Assembly: GCA_963811775.1 (NCBI GenBank)
Contig: CAWESO010000014.1
Coordinates: 98,063-162,062, forward strand
Direction of reading: 5' to 3'
Length of the DNA: 64,000 nt
Origin: Chersky-840 sp963811775
GTDB taxonomy: Bacteria > Actinomycetota > Acidimicrobiia > Acidimicrobiales > UBA8190
The notes under the pieces: generated by a model
The model's input: only the letters and a program-made list of their open reading frames with translations
Told to the model about the DNA's origin: nothing
Databases searched by the model: none
Shown here: in pieces, positions 32,253-41,312 of the stretch
How positions within the stretch are numbered: the stretch's first letter is position 1
Layout: the number at the start of each line of letters is the position of its first letter
Made by a program: the position numbers and the translations under genes

Positions 32253-33080
32253 TCAGCCTCCGAGGTCGATGGTGGACAGGTCGTGAGCGAGGACCACGTC
32301 GCCATCGAAGTGGGCGGCAGCCTGGTCGAGCCATTCCTGCTCGGTCCCCGGCGCGGGGGAGGGAACGGGATGGGTGAGGACGAGCGTGCCGACCCCATTG
32401 CGCGCCGCCGTCCGGGCGGCGTCGGCGACGCTGGAGTGGTAGTCGAGCACGTCCATCAGACGGGGGAGGCCGAACTGCTCGATGAGGTCGCGTCGCACGA
32501 CGGTATGGACGAGCACATCGGCCCCCTGGCACAACTCGTCGAGGCCGGCACAAGGGACTGTGTCGCCGGCGATCACCACCGATCGGCCACCTTCTGTGAC
32601 CCTGTACCCGACCGTGGGGCGTACCGGGGCGTGATCGGTCGGGGCCGAGCTGACCTGCACGCCGGCTTCCTCGAACACCACGCCGCGCTCGACCTCGGTC
32701 ACCACTGCGACCGGTCGCCACGACAGATCATCGTGGTGGGCGAGGCGGTACCCGATGTCCGGCTCGAGCATGGCCTCGGTGTCGCGCAGGAGCGTCGACG
32801 TGCCGACCGGACCCAGGACCGTCAAGGGGCTCGGCACGAAGGACATGACCCATCGCATCGTGAAGATGTCATTGAGGTCGGTGATGTGATCGCTATGGAG
32901 GTGGGTCAGGAGCACGGCTCGGAAGGTGACCGCGCCGGTCCCCACCGCCGCGGCACGCATGAGCACGCCTCGGCCGCAGTCGAAGAGCAGATCTCCGGCC
33001 GCGGTGCGGACGAGGGTGGACGGCCCGGCTCGGTTGGCGTCGGGAAGGGGCCCGCCGCTTCCCAGGATCACGACCTGCAT
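32253..33080 (-). CDS. RNase Z/arylsulfatase-like MBL-fold hydrolase
   Basis: This 275-residue single-domain metallo-beta-lactamase-fold protein has all the ribonuclease-Z-like landmarks: VVILGSGGPLPDANRAGPS at the start, the metal motif LLTHLHSDHITDL near residue 62, APTDHAPVRPTVGYRV, the late Asp in VVIAGDTVPCAGLDELC, and a final His (VLTHPVP). Many actinobacterial relatives are phosphodiesterase or lactonase-like hydrolases, not tRNA processing enzymes. The ATG at 33080 has GAGGAG 5 bases upstream. The biological substrate is unknown. Confidence 0.88.
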   Translation of the reverse strand: MQVVILGSGGPLPDANRAGPSTLVRTAAGDLLFDCGRGVLMRAAAVGTGAVTFRAVLLTHLHSDHITDLNDIFTMRWVMSFVPSPLTVLGPVGTSTLLRDTEAMLEPDIGYRLAHHDDLSWRPVAVVTEVERGVVFEEAGVQVSSAPTDHAPVRPTVGYRVTEGGRSVVIAGDTVPCAGLDELCQGADVLVHTVVRRDLIEQFGLPRLMDVLDYHSSVADAARTAARNGVGTLVLTHPVPSPAPGTEQEWLDQAAAHFDGDVVLAHDLSTIDLGG

Positions 33081-33134
33081 GTCACTCCTCGCCATCGACG
33101 GGCGTTGCCAGGGTAGAGGTCACGCCACTGCGGT

Positions 33135-33668
33135 TCAATGTGCAGCGGCGCCTCTTCGAGAGGAGCGCTTCTGCCGCAGATGCTCGAGATGCACGGCGGT
33201 CACCGCCAGGGCACCGAACAACGACACCGACGCGAAGACCAGGTCGCCGACCGTCGCGTCGGGCCCTTTCTCGAAGTTGACCGCGTTCATCCGATCCGAG
33301 GTGTTCAACGGATCGACGAAGAACGTCTCGGTCTGGCCGTAAGGGATGACCGCCGTATACGAATGCCCTGAATACTGATAGTCGATCCGACAGATCCGCG
33401 GGCTGTAATTCAGGTTGCGTCCACCCGATGTGACCACCACACAACCGACGGAGTGTCCCTGCACGGCGACGCGATGATTCGCCAAGGCATCGTAGGCCGT
33501 GTTGGTCTCGGCCGCGTCAACCAGGAAGGCGATGGCGAAGCCGAGTTGAATCAGGACGACGGCGACCACAAAGCCGTGCACCACATGGTGGCGACCGATG
33601 CGCACAGCTTCAGTATTGATCCGCCGAGTGACGCGTGGCAGGGATCCCAGAGCGAGCCTCAGGAGCAC
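33135..33668 (-). CDS. Small membrane protein, DUF3592-like
   Basis: This 177-residue protein has two hydrophobic helices (VVAVVLIQLGFAIAFLV near residue 34, and LVFASVSLFGALAVTAVHL near the end) flanking an extracytoplasmic beta-rich segment with CVVVTSGG, ICRIDYQYSGHSYTAVIPY and FFVDPLNTSDRMN. This helix-sheet-helix layout is that of DUF3592-type proteins, but the match is by eye. The C-terminus is basic. It lies 54 bases from the MBL gene on the same strand. The function is unknown. Confidence 0.65.
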   Translation of the reverse strand: MLLRLALGSLPRVTRRINTEAVRIGRHHVVHGFVVAVVLIQLGFAIAFLVDAAETNTAYDALANHRVAVQGHSVGCVVVTSGGRNLNYSPRICRIDYQYSGHSYTAVIPYGQTETFFVDPLNTSDRMNAVNFEKGPDATVGDLVFASVSLFGALAVTAVHLEHLRQKRSSRRGAAAH

Positions 33669-33831
33669 TCAACGCCTCGCGGGCAGCCCTCTCTCGCGGT
33701 CGGCAGTTGCCCGGCGCCAGAAGCCTGCCTCGCTCGGGACGCCGGGATACACAGAACTCTCCGACGACACCGGCCTACAGCTTCGTGTCCGCACCGCCCG
33801 GTGAGCTGGGCACCCTTCGCATCTGGTCGCC

Positions 33832-34032
33832 TTAGGAGGTCTTGCCCCGCATGCGAGGTGACGATGGTTGCCGATGCAAAGAGCAGTATTCGCTGTCGTT
33901 GTAGACCGAAAGACGAGTGTCACACTCGCATTCCGCGCACAGTCTTCCGGTGGGAAATCGTCGTGGGGGCCGGGCGTGATCGTGGAGCAACCTGACACCG
34001 ATGATAGGGCCGGTTTCCGTGCGGACTTGCAT
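33832..34032 (-). CDS. Putative small zinc-ribbon protein
   Basis: This 66-residue ORF has the compact metal-binding pattern RLCAECECDTRLSVYNDSEY followed by C-x2-H. Spacing C-x2-C-x-C, then C-x2-H, with RLS-YN between them, is typical of short actinobacterial zinc-ribbon proteins. There is no strong Shine-Dalgarno, and the surrounding DNA has a lower GC content than the flanks. It lies in a gap of more than 600 bases. It is probably real, but could be the C-terminal part of a longer protein. Confidence 0.42.
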   Translation of the reverse strand: MQVRTETGPIIGVRLLHDHARPPRRFPTGRLCAECECDTRLSVYNDSEYCSLHRQPSSPRMRGKTS

Positions 34033-34315
34033 CTATTCCACGTCCCATCGTTGTGGCGCTTGACCAGATCCATTCGTACGTACGTGTTTGCCGTGAGGCA
34101 CGTTGCAACAAGACGGGGGCCGAGCCCGCGTGGGCCCGACCCCCAACCCCCTAATCCCGGCCAGTTACGCCACTAATCTTTCCGGATCTACCAATGCAAA
34201 CCCTCAAGCCCGCCCTTTCATGCCCGTTTGCCTGAGAAGAGAACGTGTTCCGGTGTCGGCGCGCGCTGATGTCGGCTTGTGTAAACGGATTGGCGCGCTA
34301 GGGCGTGGAACCGTC

Positions 34316-35506
34316 GTGGAACGACGTCGACTCATCCTCGCCGCCACGGCGATCCTGCCCTTGGTCTTGCTCACAGCGTGTAGCGCTGCCCACACTGTGG
34401 CGGGGCCCCTTTCGACCTCGACGGCACTTCCCACCACCTCTACTCCGTTCACGCCGTCGAGTTCACCGAGCCCACCGAATTCAGGGATTGTTGATGACCT
34501 CACCTGGGTCAGCGATACCCACGGCTGGGCACTGGTGAGTCCATCTGGATGCGAGCGCCTTTGTACTTCGAAAGTGCTCACGACGGTCAATGGCGGAATC
34601 TCGTGGAGTCCGGTCGGCATGCTTCCATCCACGGGGAATTGCGTGACGGGCTGCGGGCCTCAAGCCTTCAACATCCGATTCGGGAACGACAACGACGGGT
34701 ATGTCTTCGGTCCCGGCCTCTACGTGACCACGGACGGTGGCCGGACGTGGGTCCCGGTGCAAGGCCCCAACGTGGTGGCGCTCGAAGTCGTCGGATCGAC
34801 CGTCGTCCGCGTCTCGTCTACCCATGCGGGATGCCCGGGACCATGCGCCCTTCGCGTGGAAGAGGCTCCCGTCGGGTCATCGTCATGGCGACAGCTCTAC
34901 GCGATCCCGTTACCGTCCGCTTCCCGCGTGCAACTCGTTCGCCAAGGACCGGACGAGGTCTACGTGGCGGTGTTTCAGAATCCAGCGGGGGGTGCGCAGG
35001 ACGAGCAGACCACCCTGTTCATCTCTCGTAACGGCGGACTCATCTGGAGCGAGCGTGCCGATCCCTGCGGTTACGGGGGCTCTACAGAGAACGACACGGA
35101 GGCGATTGCAGCAGCTCCGGGTGGCGTGGTCACTGCTCTGTGTCTCGCGCGGACTGGTGGACGGGACTTCGTGGAGATTTCGTCCGACGGTGGGAAGACC
35201 TTTCGATCGACGGCTCCGCTGCCGGGCAGCGTGGGCTTTCAACTGATCGCGACAACGAATGCCGATGATGTCTTCGTTTCCACCGGTCCCAACGGTGGCG
35301 GCCAACAGGTTCTGGAAGCCAGCTTCGACGGCGGGAATCACTGGACGCAGGTCGCGACCGACGCCGGACAACCTGGTCTGTATGTCGCGCCGACGGCAGG
35401 TTTCCTGGGCTTCGAGTCCTCGAGCGTCGGGCGCTGGATCGGTTCTCCCTCGGACATTTGGACGACCGTCAACGGCGGATCCACCTGGGTTGCACGACCC
35501 AGCTGA
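34316..35506 (+). CDS. BNR/Asp-box repeat lipoprotein
   Basis: This 396-residue secreted lipoprotein has the lipobox LVLLTAC (Cys22) and a Thr/Ser/Pro-rich linker (residues 27-60). A beta-propeller follows, with repeated Asp-box-like turns: TTVNGGISWSPV, TTDGGRTWVPV, SRNGGLIWSE, SSDGGKTFRS, SFDGGNHWTQ and TVNGGSTWVA. Such propellers resemble sialidase or photosystem assembly-factor-like repeats and serve as carbohydrate or protein binding surfaces; no catalytic residues can be assigned. The GTG at 34316 begins a clean signal peptide; the in-frame sequence before it does not look coding. Confidence 0.82.
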   Translation: MERRRLILAATAILPLVLLTACSAAHTVAGPLSTSTALPTTSTPFTPSSSPSPPNSGIVDDLTWVSDTHGWALVSPSGCERLCTSKVLTTVNGGISWSPVGMLPSTGNCVTGCGPQAFNIRFGNDNDGYVFGPGLYVTTDGGRTWVPVQGPNVVALEVVGSTVVRVSSTHAGCPGPCALRVEEAPVGSSSWRQLYAIPLPSASRVQLVRQGPDEVYVAVFQNPAGGAQDEQTTLFISRNGGLIWSERADPCGYGGSTENDTEAIAAAPGGVVTALCLARTGGRDFVEISSDGGKTFRSTAPLPGSVGFQLIATTNADDVFVSTGPNGGGQQVLEASFDGGNHWTQVATDAGQPGLYVAPTAGFLGFESSSVGRWIGSPSDIWTTVNGGSTWVARPS

Positions 35507-35606
35507 GTTGTATCCCATCACCGGTCGTGGTGCTCCACCGTGCCGCCCGATGTGACCCGTCCGTGCGCGACCGGGCCGCGCGACAACGGACGGACGGGCT
35601 GGTTCG

Positions 35607-36206
35607 TCAGTTCCAGCCGGGGTCCTGTCGACGCTCGCGTCGGCGGTACCGGCGGGGCCCGGCCCAATACGTCCAGTACAGGAAGGCACAGAGCCCGAGG
35701 CCCACCAGGCCGACGATGAACAGCATCAAGGCAAGGGGCAAGATGTCGACGCCGGCGATCTCCGGTCCGCCGAATGGCCTGCCCAACGGACCGGGGACCA
35801 CGACCCGACTCGGCCCAGGGAGCAAGAGACGGATCCGTCCGGGTCCGGCGACGATCCCGCGAGTGGCGAAGGCGATGGAGCTGCTGCTGCGACCGACCAG
35901 GAGCGCCAGTGCGGCGCCAAAGGTCAGCACGCCCAGGATGACTGCCAGGGCGATCGCTATGGGTGGTCGCCACAGCGAACGACGCCCGAGGGTCGGAGGG
36001 CTCGTCACCCCTCGGGCGGCGGCCCAGGCCGCCGCGAATCGTCGAGGGTCGAACGCGCTGTTGCCGAGCACGTCTTCCGGCGATCCCCCCTCGGCCTCGG
36101 CCTCTTCGAGGTCGGCGGTCAGGTCGGCGGCCATCTCGTTGGCGACCGGATCCGGAACTCCGAGTCGTCGCCACTCCCGACGGCACTCTTCGACGAACTC
36201 ACTCAC
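35607..36206 (-). CDS. HAAS-type membrane protein paired with PadR
   Basis: This 199-residue protein starts SEFVEECRREWRRLGVPDPV and continues with ADLEEAEAEGGSPEDVLG, a cytoplasmic helical module of the HAAS/DUF1700 kind often encoded beside PadR regulators. Two membrane helices follow (IAIALAVILGVLTFGAALALL and ILPLALMLFIVGLVGLGLC), separated by an extracytoplasmic loop. The GTG at 36206 shares 4 bases with the PadR stop, so the two are translationally coupled. The likely role is a membrane sensor or target of PadR control; no enzymatic domain is seen. Confidence 0.78.
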   Translation of the reverse strand: MSEFVEECRREWRRLGVPDPVANEMAADLTADLEEAEAEGGSPEDVLGNSAFDPRRFAAAWAAARGVTSPPTLGRRSLWRPPIAIALAVILGVLTFGAALALLVGRSSSSIAFATRGIVAGPGRIRLLLPGPSRVVVPGPLGRPFGGPEIAGVDILPLALMLFIVGLVGLGLCAFLYWTYWAGPRRYRRRERRQDPGWN

Positions 36207-36556
36207 GGCACTACCTCCGCTTTGACCAGACCGAGTGCACCATCGACGGCGTCGCGCGCCGCCTGCCATTCGCCGACCCCGGCCTCCAGCGCCAGCTCAC
36301 CCTCGGGCGAGAGGCTGTAGTACTTCCGAGGCGGCCCCCCGTTGCTCGCGGCCCGATGGGTCTCGACGAGGCCGTCGCGCTCCAGCCTGCCCAGGACGGG
36401 ATAGATCGACCCCTCCCCGACGGTGGACAGGCCGCGCGCCCGGAGCCGTTTGGTCATCTCGTAGCCGTAGGCCGGGCCGTCTCCCATGACCGCCAGAAGG
36501 CACAGATCGAGGACGCCCCGAAGCAGCTGGCTCCGCCTACCCTCCGCATGTCCCAT
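36203..36556 (-). CDS. PadR family transcriptional regulator
   Basis: This 117-residue PadR protein has the winged helix LLRGVLDLCLLAVMGDGPAY, then GYEMTKRLRARGLSTVGEGS and YPVLGRLERDGLVETHRA; SIYPVLGRLERDGLV is the family signature. A short C-terminal helix dimerises it. The ATG at 36556 was chosen because the promoter -10 box ends 7 bases upstream, making a leaderless mRNA; an upstream in-frame ATG lies inside the promoter. It probably represses its own operon with the HAAS-type gene. Confidence 0.9.
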   Translation of the reverse strand: MGHAEGRRSQLLRGVLDLCLLAVMGDGPAYGYEMTKRLRARGLSTVGEGSIYPVLGRLERDGLVETHRAASNGGPPRKYYSLSPEGELALEAGVGEWQAARDAVDGALGLVKAEVVP

Positions 36557-36592
36557 GCACCACAAGATACCGGTTGCTATCGTGCACTGCAA
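36557..36592 (-). promoter_or_regulatory. Leaderless PadR promoter
   Basis: On the minus strand TTGCAG (36592-36587), a 17-base spacer and TATCTT (36569-36564) end 7 bases before the ATG. The spacer contains GTGCAC, part of a possible PadR operator. Confidence 0.6.
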
Positions 36593-36684
36593 GAGACGCA
36601 GTTCGCGGGCCGTCAGAATGCACTGCCCGAGCGGCCCGTGATCTCGGCACCTGCCCGACCGCCGATGTCGGCGGGCCTCTCCGG

Positions 36685-37533
36685 CTAGGAGTTGCCGGTG
36701 CCGTTGAAAACGGTCGTCGGGCTTCCGATCCGCCCTTGGCCTGCTCGACCACCACTGAGCGTCTGTGAAGACGTTCCACGGGCGGAGGTGATCTCAGCAG
36801 AGGTGGCATCCAGACCTCCAGGCCACCAGGCCAGGAACCATCCGTTCCCGGTCGTGGTCTGGACGTGCTCGCCGTCGCTGAGCACGAGCGTCACGCCCGT
36901 CACACCCTCGTCGACCTGGCCCTCGACGAAGGTGAAGGGACCCTGGTCGTCGGATTCCAAATGCGTGAGAGTCACATGGTTGATGCTTCCGGAGCTGGTA
37001 CTGCTGAGCACGGACGACGTGCCGATCGTGACCCCCCTGCCCCCTTTCCCCGAGGCCTTCCCGCCTCGCGAGACAGATCCCGAGACTGACCCGGAGCGTC
37101 CACCCGCGGTGTTCTGCGAGATGACGGTGGTCGACGGCCCTGTCAGGCACGTCGCGTCGCTAGCGCCGTCCTGATAGACGACGAGGGTGAACGGTCCCCG
37201 CACGTCGGTGGCTACCACGCTCCATCCCTGTCCCGGGGCCGCTCCAGGCAATGGTGGGGTCAAGGCGCGCTGCGCCTGGCAGCCGGCCTCGGCCGTCGAC
37301 GTCTGCTGGGCGGACGGCCCGGTCGGAGACGGGCTCCAGCCGGCAAAGGCAGCTTGGGAGCCGCCGAGCACGAGGGTCAGAGAGAGACCGAGCGCCACGG
37401 CGAACCCCGGAACACCGACCCGAATCACCCGGGTCCGGCTTCGACGACGGGACATCTGTCGTCCCAGGTCGTTCTCGATGGCGTCTCGAAGGTCAGCGCG
37501 GTAGTGCTGCAGATCAGGATGAAGCGTGCTCAT
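36685..37533 (-). CDS. Membrane-anchored extracytoplasmic protein coupled to an ECF sigma factor
   Basis: This 282-residue protein has a short cytoplasmic N-terminus (LQHYRADLRDAIENDLGRQM, about 38 residues), one membrane helix (VALGLSLTLVLGGSQAAFAG), and a long external part with a Gly/Ser-rich segment (SGSVSGSVSRGGKASGKGG). A beta-rich domain follows, ending WFLAWWPGGLDATSA. Its start overlaps the sigma factor stop by 4 bases (ATGA), the arrangement used for sigma/anti-sigma pairs. The usual H-x3-C-x2-C zinc motif of anti-sigma domains is absent, so it may be a divergent anti-sigma factor or the regulon target. An AGGAGGT ribosome site precedes the ATG. Confidence 0.7.
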   Translation of the reverse strand: MSTLHPDLQHYRADLRDAIENDLGRQMSRRRSRTRVIRVGVPGFAVALGLSLTLVLGGSQAAFAGWSPSPTGPSAQQTSTAEAGCQAQRALTPPLPGAAPGQGWSVVATDVRGPFTLVVYQDGASDATCLTGPSTTVISQNTAGGRSGSVSGSVSRGGKASGKGGRGVTIGTSSVLSSTSSGSINHVTLTHLESDDQGPFTFVEGQVDEGVTGVTLVLSDGEHVQTTTGNGWFLAWWPGGLDATSAEITSARGTSSQTLSGGRAGQGRIGSPTTVFNGTGNS

Positions 37534-38084
37534 GGTATCTGACCTCCTAGTGCCAGCTGGAGACGACGGATCGAACGTGAAACACGAAGCCGAGCCGCCA
37601 CCGGCGTGCAGTTGAGCCGGCGCGCGATCTCCCGGTACGGGCGGTCCTCGACGAGCCGAAGCACCAGGAGTTGGCGTTCGGCCTCGGGGAGGTTGGCGAA
37701 GGCGCAGAGCACCGCAGAGGGGAACGACAGGCGCTCTTCGATGGCCTCGTACCCGGACTCCACCGCGACGGTGCTGGCCAGTCCGAGGCGCGCCCGGGCC
37801 GAGTGCTCGACCTGGCGCCTGCGCACCGATGCTCGGAGGACGTTCTGGGCGATACCCAGCAACCACGGCAGGGCTGACCCATTGACCTGGTCTTTGAATC
37901 GTTTCCGGCTGCGCCAGGCCTGGGCGAAGACCTCGGCGGTCAGGTCGGTGGCGTAGTCCCCGACCCTCGAGGTGGCCCAGGCGAACACTTTGGCGGCGTG
38001 GCGGTCGTAGACCTCAGCAAAGGCGTCCGGGTCGTCCAAACGCAGAAGCTCGGCGTCGGAGAGGTCCTCTGAGATTGGCCGCAC
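37530..38084 (-). CDS. ECF-type RNA polymerase sigma factor
   Basis: This 184-residue sigma-70-family protein has region 2 (DPDAFAEVYDRHAAKVFAWA, then DLTAEVFAQAWRSRKRF) and region 4 (LPEAERQLLVLRLVEDRPYR, then EIARRLNCTPVAARLRVSRS, the helix-turn-helix). The linker LPWLLGIAQNVLRASVRRRQ is typical of the group. It starts with GTG and precedes a coupled membrane protein. It likely directs a small envelope-response regulon. It is divergent from the FtsX-type permease with a 200-base gap. Confidence 0.9.
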   Translation of the reverse strand: MRPISEDLSDAELLRLDDPDAFAEVYDRHAAKVFAWATSRVGDYATDLTAEVFAQAWRSRKRFKDQVNGSALPWLLGIAQNVLRASVRRRQVEHSARARLGLASTVAVESGYEAIEERLSFPSAVLCAFANLPEAERQLLVLRLVEDRPYREIARRLNCTPVAARLRVSRSIRRLQLALGGQIP

Positions 38085-38284
38085 ACCCTATAGATCACCG
38101 CTCGGAGAAAAGTGTGTCACATCACCCTGGGAATCGGGGGGTGCTGGCACGGTACGCGTGTCACCGGCTGCCCACCTTGGACAGCGAGAAGGGGCAGGTC
38201 AGACTGGTCACGACAGCGCGTGACGGCGCGCGTCATCGGAGAGATGCCCGGGATGAGTCGGCCAGGACAGGACGAGTAGTCGCC

Positions 38285-40831
38285 GTGAAGGGCCAATTCT
38301 TTCGCGTCGGCTGGTTCCGGTTCCGTGTCACCCTCGATCGTCGTTGGCGTGGCTATCTGGCCGTGGTGATCCTCATCGGGGTCGTCGGTGGGATCGCCAT
38401 GGCGTCGATAGCCGCAGGGCGCCGCACCCAGTCTTCGTATCCGACCTTCTTGGCCAGCACCAACCCGTCGGACATGTCGGTATCGGTGTACGTCCCGAAC
38501 TCAGGTGGGGCGGTGGCGCCATTGACGGCCAAGATCAAACGTGTACCCGGCGTGAAGCACGTCCGGACCGTGGCGGCACCCACGTTCATACCGCTCGACC
38601 CCGACGGCGCCCCGCGGCTGGCCACCGAAGGTGCAGTGACGATCATCGGCAGCCTGGACGGTGATCTCCTCGACCAGGATCGTCCCGCCATCATCCAGGG
38701 CCGCAGCGCCGATCCCGCCCGGGCCGACGAGATGGTCATGACCCCCACCGCGGCCCGGCTCCTCGACGTTCACATCGGGCAAGTCGTGCCCATGGGTCTG
38801 TACACCGAGGCGCAGGAGAATCTGCCGGACTTCGGTTCCCCCCAGGTCGAACCGCGCCTTCGGGTGGCCGTCCGGTTGGTCGGGATCGCTGTGTTCGACA
38901 ACGCCGTGGTCCAAGACGACGTCGACCGGGCCTATGGATTCGTGTTCTTGACGCCGGCCACCGTCCGTCAAGCCGTCGCCGCCGCGCCGGGGGCGGGCGC
39001 CCCCATCGGTTACGAGGTGCAGCTCGATCACGGCAGTGGTGCTGTTGCTGCCGTCGAGCCCAAGATCGTCGCCCTGATCCCGCCCCGAGCGACAAGCAAT
39101 GTCCACGTGACCGCACGCGTGGTGGCCGAGGTCGAATTGGCGCTGAAGCCGGAATCGGTCGCCCTGGGCGCGTTCGGAGCGATCGCTGCGCTGGTCTGCC
39201 TGGTCCTCGGGGTCCAGGCGGTGTCGCGCCAGTTGCGGGCGGAAGACGATGAGCGACAGGTGCTGCGGGCACTGGGGGCGGGCCCGGGCGCGACGGCCCT
39301 CGACGGATTGATCGGGGTGGTCGGCGCGGTGGTCCTCGGCTCCCTCCTGGCGGTGGTGGTGGCGGTGGGGTTGTCCCCGTTGTCCCCCCTCGGGCCGGTG
39401 CGCCCCGTCTATCCCGACGGCGGCATCGCCTTCGATTGGACGGTGCTCGGCCTGGGTTTCGTGGTGACGATCGTCGTTCTCGTGTCCGCCGCGTTGCTCC
39501 ATTCCTACCGGTGGGCACCCCATCGCACAGTGGGGATCACGTCGGAGGGAATCCGGAGCTCGGTCACCGCCCGACGAGCGGAGTCAGCGGGCATGCCGGT
39601 GGCCGGGGTGATGGGGCTCCGGTTCGCGCTGGAGCCTGGACGGGGTCGCACGGCGGTGCCCGTGCGCTCGGCGCTCGTCGGAACGGTCATCGCCGTGGCC
39701 TTGGTCGTTGCCACCCTGACGTTCGCCACCAGTCTGCGCACCTTGGTGTCGCATCCGGCCCTCTACGGTTGGAACTGGACGTACGCGCTCAACCCGAGCA
39801 ACGACATTCCACCGAGCGCCGAGACGCTCCTCGACCACGACCACGACGTCGCCGCCTGGACCGGCATCGACTACAACGACGTCACGATCGACGGTCAGAG
39901 CGTCCCCGTCATCATGGCGCGCTCACTTCCCGAGTCTCTTTCCCCTCCGATCCTCTCCGGGCACGGCCTGGAGTCCGACCACGACATCGTCCTGGGGGCG
40001 GCAACGCTGGGCGTCCTGCACAAGCACGTGGGCGACAGGGTGCTCGTCAGCTACCAGAGCCCCGACGACGCCCCGATCTACATCGCTCCCACCCGTCTGC
40101 GGATCGTGGGCACGGCCACGTTCCCCGCCGTCGGGTACGAGTCGCTCGTCGCCGACCACACATCCATGGGGACCGGGGCGCTGTTCTCCGAGGGCATCTT
40201 CCCACCCGCGTTCCGCCATGCGATCGGGAGCGGCGATCCGAACCAAGACGGACCGGAGATCGCCTTCGTTCGCATCAAGGCCGGCGTCGGGGCCAGAGCA
40301 GCACGAGCGGACATGCAGCGCATCACGAAGGCGGCCGACGCGACCTTCGCCTCCGATCCCAACACCCAGGGGCAGATCATGACCGTGCTGGGGGCGCAGC
40401 GTCCGGCGCAGATCGTCAACTACCGCAGCATCGGCCTCACACCCGTCACCCTTGCCGTGGGCCTCGCCCTGGGGGCGGTGGTCGGTCTCGCTCTCAGTCT
40501 GACGTCGTCTGTACGGCAACGGCGGAGGGACCTGGCCCTGTTGAAGGCCCTCGGCTTCACCCCGCGCCAACTGACTGCCGCAATATCCTGGCAGGCGACG
40601 GTGGCTGCGGTGGTCGGCGTCGTCGTGGGCGTACCGGCCGGGATCATCCTCGGACGCACGCTGTGGATCCTGTTCGCCCGAAGTCTGGATGCGGTGCCAC
40701 ATCCCGCCGTGTCCGCCATCTCGGTGCTGCTCGTCGGCCTCGGCGCCCTAATCTTCGCCAACCTCGTGGCTGCGTTCCCCGGGCGCAACGCGGCCCGTAC
40801 TCCGGCGGCGGGGTTGTTGCGGTCCGAATGA
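38285..40831 (+). CDS. FtsX-type ABC transporter permease without adjacent ATPase
   Basis: This 848-residue protein has the duplicated FtsX/MacB-like permease plan. An N-terminal helix (YLAVVILIGVVGGIAMASIA) and a large external domain come first. A triple helix block follows around residues 290-400, with the motif RQLRAEDDERQVLRALG. A second external domain precedes the C-terminal block, which has RQRRRDLALLKALGFTPRQL. The coupling motifs suggest it needs an ABC ATPase, but none is encoded nearby. The GTG at 38285 starts VKGQFFRVGWFRFRVTL; sequence before it is not coding-like. A TetR remnant follows directly. A second, broken gene of this family lies at 54390. Confidence 0.86.
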   Translation: MKGQFFRVGWFRFRVTLDRRWRGYLAVVILIGVVGGIAMASIAAGRRTQSSYPTFLASTNPSDMSVSVYVPNSGGAVAPLTAKIKRVPGVKHVRTVAAPTFIPLDPDGAPRLATEGAVTIIGSLDGDLLDQDRPAIIQGRSADPARADEMVMTPTAARLLDVHIGQVVPMGLYTEAQENLPDFGSPQVEPRLRVAVRLVGIAVFDNAVVQDDVDRAYGFVFLTPATVRQAVAAAPGAGAPIGYEVQLDHGSGAVAAVEPKIVALIPPRATSNVHVTARVVAEVELALKPESVALGAFGAIAALVCLVLGVQAVSRQLRAEDDERQVLRALGAGPGATALDGLIGVVGAVVLGSLLAVVVAVGLSPLSPLGPVRPVYPDGGIAFDWTVLGLGFVVTIVVLVSAALLHSYRWAPHRTVGITSEGIRSSVTARRAESAGMPVAGVMGLRFALEPGRGRTAVPVRSALVGTVIAVALVVATLTFATSLRTLVSHPALYGWNWTYALNPSNDIPPSAETLLDHDHDVAAWTGIDYNDVTIDGQSVPVIMARSLPESLSPPILSGHGLESDHDIVLGAATLGVLHKHVGDRVLVSYQSPDDAPIYIAPTRLRIVGTATFPAVGYESLVADHTSMGTGALFSEGIFPPAFRHAIGSGDPNQDGPEIAFVRIKAGVGARAARADMQRITKAADATFASDPNTQGQIMTVLGAQRPAQIVNYRSIGLTPVTLAVGLALGAVVGLALSLTSSVRQRRRDLALLKALGFTPRQLTAAISWQATVAAVVGVVVGVPAGIILGRTLWILFARSLDAVPHPAVSAISVLLVGLGALIFANLVAAFPGRNAARTPAAGLLRSE

Positions 40832-41014
40832 GGAGGAGACGGTCGAGGTCGCGCAGACCATGTTGGCGCAGGTCCCCGCAGACGAGTACCCCCCACCTCA
40901 CCGAGTTCACCACCGAACACATCCTCCAGCCCGACTACGACTACGGCGACGAGTTCGAATTCGGGCTCGGACCTGATCCTCGACGGCCTGGAGAGGACCC
41001 GCGACGCGGCCTAA
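40832..41014 (+). pseudogene. C-terminal remnant of a TetR family regulator
   Basis: Reading through two one-base shifts gives ETVEVAQTMLAQVPADEYPH, then LTEFTTEHILQPDYDYGDEF and EFGLDLILDGLERTRDAA before a stop. This matches the ligand-domain end of TetR proteins with the DEFEFGLDLILDGLE motif. The first shift is an extra C in a run of six near 40891, the second an extra G near 40967. No DNA-binding N-terminus exists because the permease gene ends here. Confidence 0.72.
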
Positions 41015-41312
41015 CGGCGGACGCTCAGCTACTCGGAAGGCTCCTCGTGGAGGGTGAAACCGCCCACCACGCCAACGGCATCGGAGACGACAACCGCCTT
41101 GAGGACCTCGAAATGCGGACGCCCTCACGGCCGTCAGGCATTCGAGTGAGCGACGGCATAACCTGGGGACGGTCGATCTACGACGGCTCCGTGGATCTCA
41201 GCAGCAGCGCCAAGGATCCTCAAGGTCTGCCTGGGCTCCCTTGGGGTGTTGATGAAAGTGATGCTCGAGCGACCGGCCAGGCTGGAATCACACGGGCGGC
41301 GAGGAGTCACCA

